Source: Thamnidium elegans
Taxonomy: Eukaryota > Mucoromycota > Mucoromycetes > Mucorales > Mucoraceae
NCBI GenBank assembly: GCA_025201345.1
Contig: JAIXMG010000015.1
Coordinates: forward strand, 248,001 to 312,000
Direction of reading: 5' to 3'
DNA length: 64,000 nucleotides
Shown here piece after piece: positions 56,018 to 64,000 of the stretch (position 1 is the first letter of the stretch; each line of letters starts with the position of its first letter). The position numbers and the translations under genes were made by a program. The notes under the pieces were generated by a model. The model saw only the letters and a program-made list of their open reading frames with translations. It made no database searches and was not told the origin of the DNA.

Positions 56018-56764
56018 CTACAAAACTGGAATCAGCACGTTTCTCTTGTCCTATAATACTGTTTTCGAGCTTACCATAAAATTGACTGTCTAACACACTC
56101 AAATTCCTGATTCTCAAATATTTAATACTTTTTTTCGCTCAAACTTATTCTATCATAAAAGAAAAAGCTTGAATAAAAAAACTCTCTTTTTTTTTTCTGA
56201 TTGGCTATCCTATTTTGTTCAGCTGTACCCATGATTTTATAGATTCTGTGTCCCGAATTTATTCTTATTCTCCCGTCATATCATCTATTGTAAGATCCAA
56301 AAGTGTCACAGTTTCTCTCTTTTAAAAGAAAAAAATGTCATTTACTTGTAACTTTTTTTCTCTTTAAACCTATTTTCCCTCCCCAGCAGCAAACAAAGAT
56401 ATCTTTTGTGATCGTATTTTTTACCCTATTTTTATGCAGTTTACACTGTGGGAAAGGGAGTTTTTTTTTTTTGCGGAGAAAATACCTTTTGAAGAAAGGA
56501 AGAAAAAAAAAAAGAAGCATGGGAAACATGTATAATATTCATTTTATTATAGTGGGCATGAACCTTTTTCGATTTCAACGGAGATTTATTACCAATAAGC
56601 CTTCAGTTCAAAGTTCACAAATCGCGTTATTTTATTTTATAACCTTTGTACTCTATAATGATCTCATTTTTTTGTGGGGAAAGTATTTTTTTGTAATCAA
56701 GTATATATAATACACACACTTTTTCTTTTTTAAGGTTTTATTAATTACTTTTCCTTCTGTACAA
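56018..56764. other. Upstream region of the MFS transporter
   Basis: AT-rich, with T-rich pyrimidine tracts in the last 200 bp typical of leaders here. A 135-codon frame at 56303-56710 is Phe/Lys-rich low complexity from poly-T tracts and is not called a gene. Confidence 0.5.
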
Positions 56765-58510
56765 ATGTTTAGCAAGTTTAATGTTTATAAATATTTTAGA
56801 GGAAATGATCTAGTCCTCGCTATTAACCTTGCTGCTGGCCTCAGTATTTTCTTTTTTGGCGTAAGTAATTCAACTTTTTCTTTAAAAAAAAAATACTTTT
56901 TTTAATTAAACAATAAACAAATATAGTATGATCAAGGTGTTATGGCAGGTGTCAATATCGCTCCAGATTACGTTGAAGTAATGAACCTTCATTCAAATGA
57001 AGCGTTACTTGGTGGGGTTGTAGCTGTGTATTACATCGGTACCTTGGTTGGTGCCTTAATGGGTGGCTGGATCGGTGACAGAATTGGTCGTATCAAAACT
57101 GTCATCCTTGGTTGCGCTTTTGGTATCTTTGGTGCCATCTTACAAACTTGTGCTCAAAATATTGCTTGGATGATTTGCTCTCGTATTATTACCGGTATCG
57201 GAACTGGTCATCTGTAAAGTTTAATTATTTATATACATATATATGTTTGTGTGTGACTAACCCTCTGCAATTTATATAGTAACGCTATTGTTCCTGTTTG
57301 GAGTGCAGAAACTTCTCATCATACTTCCAGAGGTAAAATGCTCGCTATGGAATTTACTCTTAATATCTTTGGTGTTGTAGTAGCTGTAAGTTTATATATA
57401 TATATATATATATATACTATGCTTGAGAAAAAAAATTAACTTTGGCTTATGTAGTACTGGCTTGCATACGGTTTATCATTCACAGAAGGTAGTTTCAGAT
57501 GGAGATTCCCTATTGCTTTCCAACTTCTCCCACTGGTTATTCTCGCTGTCGGTATCAGCTTTTTCCCTGAATCGCCTCGTTGGTTGTTAAAGAAGGGCCG
57601 GACCGATGAAGGACTTGAGATCTTGGCCGCACTTCGTGGTGACGGCGATCCCGACCACGCCGACGTTCAAAAGGAATACAAGGAAATCGTTCACTCTATT
57701 AAAGAAGAAGAAGCCGAAGGAGAACCCGGTTACCTTAGTATGATATTTATCAAGGACAAGCTTAATATTCCTCGCCGTGTCCATTTGTCTCTCTGGTTGC
57801 AGTTCTTTCAACAATTGACAGGTATTGGCGTGATCACAGTGTACGCTCCTTTGGTGTTCCAGAGTGCTGGGTTCTCTACGCAGACATCTCAATTGCTTTC
57901 TGGTATTAATAACGTTACGTATATGTTGGCTACGTTGGTCGCTGTCTTTACGCTTGATAAATGGGGTAGAAGATTCACGCTGTTCTACGGCGCGGTCTGT
58001 CAAGGTGTTTCTCTTGTGATGGTGGCAGTACTTACGAAGCCTGAGATTATGGCCCAAAATCCTCTTGCGTACGGTATTGGTGCAACCGTATTTACGTTTC
58101 TGTATACAGCCTTCTTTGGTATGACATGGTTGACCGTGCCTTGGCTTTACCCTGTTGAGATCTACCCTACCAAGGTGCGTGCTAAGGGTGGTGCTTGGAG
58201 TGTTGTGGGTTGGTCTGTTGGCAATGCGTTGGTGATGGAAATTACACCACCCATGATTGCAGGTATTGGGTGGATCACTTTCTTGATCTTTGGTGCATTC
58301 AATTTCCTTGCTATTCCTGTTATTTGGGCATTATACCCCGAAACGTGTAACAAGACTTTGGAAGAGCTGGATGTTATCTTTTCTACAAAGTCTTTGCTTG
58401 TTTGGAATGCAGAAAAGGAATTGGCAGAAGCTAAACAAAGAAAGACTGAAGTCTTTTATGATGATAAAAAGAAGGCAGAAAGTGATAAGAGTGATATTTC
58501 ATCTACCTAA
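56765..58510 (+). CDS. MFS sugar transporter (sugar porter family)
   Basis: Four exons (56765-56860, 56927-57213, 57280-57385, 57455-58510) make 514 codons with 12 predicted helices. Signatures: FFFGYDQGVMAGV in TM1, GGWIGDRIGRIKTVILGC between TM2 and 3, PESPRWLLKKGRTDEGLEIL after TM6, FQQLTGIGVITVYAP in TM7, DKWGRRFTLFYGA and PVEIYPTKVRAKGGAW. The C-terminal YPETCNKTLEELDVIF completes the sugar-porter pattern. It would import a hexose or other sugar by proton symport; the substrate is unknown. The C-terminal tail is Lys/Glu-rich and may regulate turnover. The third-position C/G preference in the last exon suggests good expression. Confidence 0.95.
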
Positions 58511-59043
58511 TCCCCCCCTTATTACAGACTTAATACTTATCGTGTATATATATTATTATTATTATTATTTAAATAAACAAACTTAACAAATGAGTGCATA
58601 AAATATTGAAGCTGCATTTTTTTATCTAAATGAATCGCTCCCTGTTTAGGATTAGTATGATTTTTTTGCAGAAAACAAATCATTATCGGAAGATCTCTAA
58701 AGAAACGATTATGAAAGTGAAAAAAATAAAAAATAAAATTGCGGGTAGTTTATATGTATCTATAACAACAACAACAACAACAACAACAGTTATATATTGC
58801 GTATATCACGTTTTATAGATATATAATAATGATGGAACGATAATTTTTTTAACAGGGTACTTCTTTTTAGCTTTTTAGTACAGAGACACGTGGTGTTCAA
58901 CTATCACAAGTAGTAATAAACTTCCCAAGGCTTTTAAGAAAAAAGCGAGTGGTATGATAAAATATCGCAGGCCTTTTTAGTCGTAGTTCTTAATTAGGCA
59001 AGGAATTCGTAATCTTTTTGTGGAAAGCGTGGAGTTAGGATAT

Positions 59044-59051
59044 CGTGGGAT
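59044..59051 (+). promoter_or_regulatory. CSL-like site CGTGGGAT (distal)
   Basis: It differs at the last base from the CSL core CGTGGGAA. It lies about 1.5 kb upstream of a CSL-family gene. It may be chance; 7 of 8 bases match. Confidence 0.25.
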
Positions 59052-60362
59052 TTTTATTTTGTCAGCACATAAAATGAAAAAATGTATTATTTTCAACTGG
59101 ATTGTGGCTTATAAAAGGGTTGTTTTTATGATTGCAGGGCACAATATTAATAGCAAAGATGCAATTCGAAATAAAGCTATAGACTGCTACAACTGATAGG
59201 AAATAAATAAAAAAACTTGTGCCATTATGAAAGAGGTCTTGTGATCATGTGAAAATTAACTTGTAGACTCAATTAAACTTTGTACGCGATGTATATTATA
59301 GTACTAGTAATTACAAGCTTCGATTTATAAAGTGCTATGACTCAAATAAATATCGAACTATTCAAATATAACTTGAACCGTGTTTTTTATTTTATTATTT
59401 TGTCAGCTGATATTTGTTTATCCCGAAAGTAAATTAATTTCAAATAGTTGTTGTATGTATACACATATTACTCGGGGATGAATATATTCGATCAATACGA
59501 CGTACGATTGGGTAGATTTGATAATAGTCATAATTTCTTTAGTAAAGATTTTTTTTTGCTGTACTACAAAAAGGGTTTTTTGCAGTGATTTTTAAAAACA
59601 GTGCTATTGTATGTCAATTGATTCAGTTATTAAATAAATATAGGGAAGAAATCAAATGCAGTTAAATCACGTTTTAAAGTAAACTAAAATTATGCAAAAA
59701 ATAGAATGATGAAGAAGTGGGCTATTGTATTATTGATTTGATTTGTGGTGGTAATGTGAGAATAAAATATTAACACATAATAATAAAAAAAGGGCCCTTG
59801 ATGACATAATGAAGTTACCAATTAAAATTTCTATATATTTTACTTTATAATTATTTATACGGGTATGTGTAACCATAAATAGCGGAGGAATTCCTTATCT
59901 ACCGTGAAAAAATTCTCACGGTATTCTAATTAGGAAAGGAGTGTATTGTTTTCAGGAGAGCATGATCTATATTATAATTGCTACAGATTTTATCCGTCCA
60001 ATTATGGCAGTCGGAAAAGGCCTCCTATCACATGAGATATGCCTGTCAAAAACTTAAAGGCGAATGAAAATCATTATTCTTATCAATTCTAATTAAGGAA
60101 ATTTTAGTCTTTTTTAAACTGTAGATCTTGCAATAAGAGAACGATTAAAGGTATTTTAGCTTGAGTATGTGTGTGTTTTATTAGTGTACGTTAATTTAAT
60201 ATCATCTAATATATATATATAATATACTATGTAGTCTATTGTACTGTACTGTATAATATACACAACAACAACAAAACAAAAAAAAACTAAAAAAGAGCCG
60301 AAATATAGAATATCAACTCTATAGAATTATATATAATTCCTGGGAAAGAAAGTTAAAAAAAA

Positions 60363-60372
60363 ATCCCACGTG
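60363..60372 (-). promoter_or_regulatory. CSL-like site overlapping an E-box (proximal)
   Basis: ATCCCACG (reverse complement CGTGGGAT) overlaps CACGTG, with GATAAG immediately after. It lies about 175 bp before the CSL start codon. The cluster is suggestive of regulation, possibly autoregulation, but untested. Confidence 0.3.
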
Positions 60373-60543
60373 ATAAGATCAAGACCAAAAAACCATCTTA
60401 TCAGTAAAGTCTCCTTATTATTTTCGTTACACGCCAATTCCAGTTTCCTATATAAACACAAGGTAAATAATTAAAATAAAAAAAAAATTTACACAAAAAA
60501 AAATTCTTTTCTTTTTCTTTTTCTTTTTCTTTACCTTATAATA

Positions 60544-62190
60544 ATGATGACACCTATGGAATCTCTTTTAAATGCTATAGATAATGCACACCCAATTCAT
60601 TTACCATATCCAACTAAACGCTCTAGACAATCTTCTCCTCAACAATCCATGTCTATTGAAAGTATGTTGGACAATGAACGACCTTTAAAACGTTATTGTG
60701 CTCCAATGTCACCACCACCACAATCACCAGAATTATACAATAACAATAAACCAACTATCGTCACTTGTTATCATGCTTCAGTCGCTCAAAAATCATATGG
60801 CTCAGAAAAAAGATTTTTATGTCCACCACCTATTGTAATGATGTCTGATTCAAATCAAAGTCCACTTGTATCAATGTCTGTAGTATGCGAAACAAACAAT
60901 GACAATAGACAATTAGAGCAACGTACTTTATTAGATGAAAATTTAAGAGGAAGTTTTAAATATTTATTCGTTACAGGTACAGCAAAAGCGAAACAATTCT
61001 GTCTTCGTGTTAACTTGCAACAACAACAGCAACAACCGTACGTTTCTTTCTTTAGTAATCCAATATCCATTATATCAAAACCTTCAAAAAAGACTGCAAA
61101 AGCTAGAAATATATCTACTTGTTTATTCACAAACTCTTTTGTTTCTTTATTTAATCGTATTAATTCTCAAACTGTACGTACAAAGTATTTAACATCTGAA
61201 AATAAGCAATTATGTGCAAAACATTCTTCCTGGTCTCCATTTGAAATCATTGTTGTACGTCAACCTAATCAAGCAGTTAATCCTGATAATCACAGCGTAT
61301 CTGTACCAATCACTTACGGTACCGAAATTATCCTAAAAGATGTCAACACAGGCGTTTCTTCTCCTCCTTTAATCATACGTAAAATCGATAAAGGAAATGT
61401 TGTTCATGGTGCCTACGGCTTATTATCTCAAATGCAAAAAATTGCTTTACAGTTATCTTCAACAATAAATTCAAAACCACTTTATTTAAATGCAAATGGT
61501 ACCGCAATGAATATTCAAGAATCGCCCACCATTGAAGGAAATATGAACCATAATACAAGTGCTTGGATCGATTTTACTGAGTCAAGAACAACTATTACAA
61601 ACGATATTAAATTTGAATCGGTTGATGATTACCTTTGTTGGACTATTGTTGGTATTTCTAAATTTGAATATGCTTACTCTGAACAACAAGCTCAACAAGT
61701 TCAACAACAACAACAACAACAACAACAACAAGTTCCTGTAGTGAAACAATTAAATTCATTATCTCCTCCTCCTTCTCCACCAAGATCAATTATACCTTTT
61801 CCAGTCATTTCAAGCGTCGAATACGCTTCTCAACAACATTCTTTAAAAGTAGTCGGACAGCATTTAATGCAATCATCTCGTCTATTAGAATTTTGGCTTG
61901 GAAACCATGGACCGCTAAATACAACTGTGGAAAACAACGTACTGACAATGACATTACCTGATACACAAGAACTTATTGTTGCAAACCACGATATGTTAAT
62001 AACAAGACCTAACGGTGCAAGGTACTTTGAATTACCGTTACTATTGGTACGTCAACAAGATGGGTTTGTTTACCATTCAACAAAAACTTTATGTTATGAT
62101 ATCGATCTGAATTGCGAATATGGAAAATGGTCTGTCAATAACGAAGCTTCTAGTGGTTCTTCTATTAGTTCTACTTGTTCAAGCTTATAA
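60544..62190 (+). CDS. CSL family transcription factor (CBF1/Su(H)/LAG-1)
   Basis: A single-exon frame of 548 residues. The N-terminal Rel-like domain shows TVLIF-type VTCYHASVAQKSYGSEKRFL, then a divergent strand ending in LFVTGTAKAKQFCLRVNLQ and a Gln insert. The diagnostic segment reads FSNPISIISKPSKKTAKARN, then FVSLFNRINSQTVRTKYL. The beta-trefoil has YGTEIILKDVNTGVSSPPLI, IIRKIDKGNVVHGAYGLLSQ and AWIDFTESRTTI. The C-terminal Rel-like domain carries LEFWLGNHGPLNTTVENNV. A poly-Gln run lies inside the beta-trefoil/C-terminal linker. CSL proteins bind CGTGGGAA; fungi have them without Notch. Lack of introns is unusual for this window. Confidence 0.96.
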   Translation: MMTPMESLLNAIDNAHPIHLPYPTKRSRQSSPQQSMSIESMLDNERPLKRYCAPMSPPPQSPELYNNNKPTIVTCYHASVAQKSYGSEKRFLCPPPIVMMSDSNQSPLVSMSVVCETNNDNRQLEQRTLLDENLRGSFKYLFVTGTAKAKQFCLRVNLQQQQQQPYVSFFSNPISIISKPSKKTAKARNISTCLFTNSFVSLFNRINSQTVRTKYLTSENKQLCAKHSSWSPFEIIVVRQPNQAVNPDNHSVSVPITYGTEIILKDVNTGVSSPPLIIRKIDKGNVVHGAYGLLSQMQKIALQLSSTINSKPLYLNANGTAMNIQESPTIEGNMNHNTSAWIDFTESRTTITNDIKFESVDDYLCWTIVGISKFEYAYSEQQAQQVQQQQQQQQQQVPVVKQLNSLSPPPSPPRSIIPFPVISSVEYASQQHSLKVVGQHLMQSSRLLEFWLGNHGPLNTTVENNVLTMTLPDTQELIVANHDMLITRPNGARYFELPLLLVRQQDGFVYHSTKTLCYDIDLNCEYGKWSVNNEASSGSSISSTCSSL

Positions 62191-64000
62191 TATTCCCCCC
62201 AACCCTCTTCATCCCCTCATTATTATTACCAACTCTCTTTTTAATCATTTATTTAATCATTTGTATATGTTTCTTCTTTTTCACACTCATTCGTTTTCTC
62301 TCTTTTTTATCCATCCCTATATATAAAAAAATAAAAAAGATAAGCTTAAAATATCATATGATCTTATCTCCAGGCCATGGATGGCCGTGTAACGTGCCTC
62401 CCCCAAATGCTTTTTTAATTTTTCCAATCCCACTTTATTTCGGTTTAATCGATATTAGAAAAAAACCGACGTAGGACAAACGAAAAGCCATTTATATATA
62501 TCATTTTGTACAATCACTTTTTTGACTCTGTTAAGACTAATTTTATTTATAGCCATTGCGTTGATTCGTGAATAATGGTGAGAGGCAAACAGAGTTCCCC
62601 CCCCCTCCCTCTGAAAAATAATCCATATTTTCGCACTATACAACTCATTGGTTACGAATGTCAAGGAAAGTCATGATCGCTGTCAATGTACAAAAAAAAA
62701 GTGGCAGAGCTTCCCCCTTTTATTTAATAAATAATATTTTCACATTATAAAGTACAACATTATATAAAAAAAAAGACAGATAGATACAGTGCAAACCAAC
62801 CACCGTTCATAAAAAAAGATGGCAGAGGTTCCCCCTCTATTTTTTTAATATAAAAATTTAGCAGAGGATTTTCCCCACTATTTTTTTATATAAAAAAAGA
62901 GCAGAGTTCCCTCCCCCCTTTTTTTATAAATAAAAAAAGAGGCTAGGGTTTCCCCACCCAAAAAAAAAGATATATATATTATCACACTAGAAATTACAAC
63001 ATTATATAAATTATTGGTTTAGAGTGTCATGGAAAGCCATGATCGCTGCCAGGTGCGAAAGAAAACAACACCGGCAGCCTTAGTAGTGCCGTTTTTACAG
63101 GCCCCCTTTTTTTTTCTTTTTCACTAAGAAAAAAAAAGGAAAAAAAATCGCAGCTCTTGATATTCCTTTTCTTTGCCTAATACTTGCAAATATTTCCATC
63201 CTAATAATAATTCAGCAACGAAACAATAAAATATATTGCATTTAGCTTTTTTTCTTTTCAAAACAAATCAATTAGCTTACCTTCTAGTATCAAAAGAAGA
63301 GACGAAAAACTACAAGTGTTTATCTCGTAATTACGATATGGATCTTTGCAAAATAGTACAATGAAAGGGATAACAAGTGTTATCTCTAGCACGTTTAAGT
63401 AGATTTTGCTACGAGGATAATTGGAAGTGAAAATTCCAGCAGCAATGAAATTGCACTCACCCATAGGAAACCCAATTAATACGTCTTCAGTCATACTATT
63501 TAGAGGATAGGAGAAGTGGATCGCTTCAGCTTTCCTCCGTGGTCAACATGCCATCATAAAGTAACCCACCCGATAAACCCATTACAACAAACTTGTACTT
63601 TGAAAACACAAAGTGGAACCTTCTTTTTTTTTTTCACGAACCAGAGTTAAGTCACCAATAATCTTGCAAGCTATACGACATACGGCTTCTAAAATTTATG
63701 TAACTACTAGTCATTATGATTATATTAGCTGTCTGTCATATTGTTAAAACAGTATACGAAATTTAGTTTTTACCTTTCCTAAAAAAAACAATACCCTGAC
63801 TGGTTAACGAGATGAAGATGAACTCTGTCGTCAAAGGAAATAAAAAAAACTGTAATATCAACCTGTAGTTTTTTTTTAAAAAATCACAAACCCATTACCA
63901 ATCTTCACCTTATGATCACTATATTAACATATGAAAACTAGTTCTGGTATGAGGATAGAAGAAGATGTGATTCCCAGCCGTAAAGGTCCTTTACAGTCTC
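62191..64000. other. Region right of CSL with degenerate repeats, no gene seen
   Basis: Pyrimidine-rich 3' UTR, then a degenerate GCAGAG-CCCC repeat array (62560-63080, annotated separately), then AT-rich DNA to the window edge. A 78-codon frame at 63258-63494 has no recognisable content and is not called. Confidence 0.5.
62560..63080. repeat. Degenerate GCAGAG/CCCC(T)n repeat array
   Basis: Units of ~40-120 bp share (G)GCAGAG or AGCAGAG, a C4-C8 run, T6-8, and a TATATAAAAAA spacer (near 62585, 62708, 62822, 62862, 62900, 62941). The flanking phrase GGAAAG(T/C)CATGATCGCTG occurs at 62664 and 63029, suggesting an outer duplication that encloses the array. Unit order and divergence indicate old slippage or an element remnant. 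Confidence 0.6.

Larger units (their letters stand above)
58511..60543. other. 2-kb promoter-side intergenic region of the CSL gene
   Basis: AT-rich with a CAA microsatellite (58765-58790), a short perfect hairpin TACCGTGA...TCACGGTA near 59901, and pyrimidine-rich leader DNA (60508-60537). Two CGTGGGAT sequences (one each strand) may be CSL-related sites. No gene seen. Confidence 0.5.

Noticed and set aside
56303..56710. 135-codon frame upstream of the MFS gene
   Set aside because: Phe/Lys-rich product of poly-T and poly-A tracts in the promoter region.
63258..63494. 78-codon frame near the right edge
   Set aside because: No recognised motif; upstream sequence has stops in the same frame.

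Overview
This window looks like nuclear DNA of an early-diverging filamentous fungus, most likely Mucoromycota (Mucorales-like). It is AT-rich, with many poly-A/T tracts and short (50-75 bp) GTAAGT...TAG introns. The gene set also fits: a type IIC Na/K P-type ATPase, ERG4, an ERT1/AcuK-type Zn2Cys6 factor, a CSL transcription factor, augmin-like and CCDC137-like genes, and DIRS and Tc1/mariner-like transposons. I reconstructed exons by hand. For most multi-exon genes the summed exons give an uninterrupted frame, for example 165 aa for RPL12 and 1121 aa for the ATPase.

Layout. 0-8.6 kb: the end of an unknown gene, seipin (+), a CLASRP-like SR splicing protein (-), an ABHD10-like hydrolase (-) with a Tc1-like element plus a MITE directly upstream, and 3-hydroxyisobutyryl-CoA hydrolase (-). 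8.6-23.6 kb: a dense, nested transposon island. It holds a DIRS-order YR retrotransposon ending at the HIBCH start codon, two Tc1/mariner-like transposase remnants with 22-23 bp periodic repeats next to them, a 1.0 kb element with ~115 bp terminal inverted repeats, and a 3.8 kb unit bounded by 181 bp inverted repeats. That unit encloses an apparently intact 8-exon gene with a PD-(D/E)XK nuclease signature. Two other possible nuclease-like families are present: a 391-aa ORF and two decayed copies of another gene. A tRNA-Cys at 23.7 kb marks the right edge.

24-64 kb: mostly ordinary genes. In order: ERT1/AcuK-like factor (+), CDC27/APC3 (-), Na/K-type ATPase (-), MED27 (+), CCDC137-like protein (+), HAUS6-like protein (-), arrestin-like adaptor (+), ERG4 (-), EF-hand protein (+), RPL12 (+), PIG3-type quinone oxidoreductase (-), Sec7 ARF-GEF (-), small unknown protein (-), MFS sugar transporter (+) and CSL factor (+). 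Gene-free stretches of 1-3 kb separate several of these, and 62.5-63.1 kb carries degenerate repeats.

The most interesting part is 12.6-23.6 kb. Three unrelated-looking ORF families with D...E/K nuclease-like cores sit inside or beside inverted-repeat structures, and one is intact. Whether this is a new mobile element class or a set of captured genes cannot be decided from one window.
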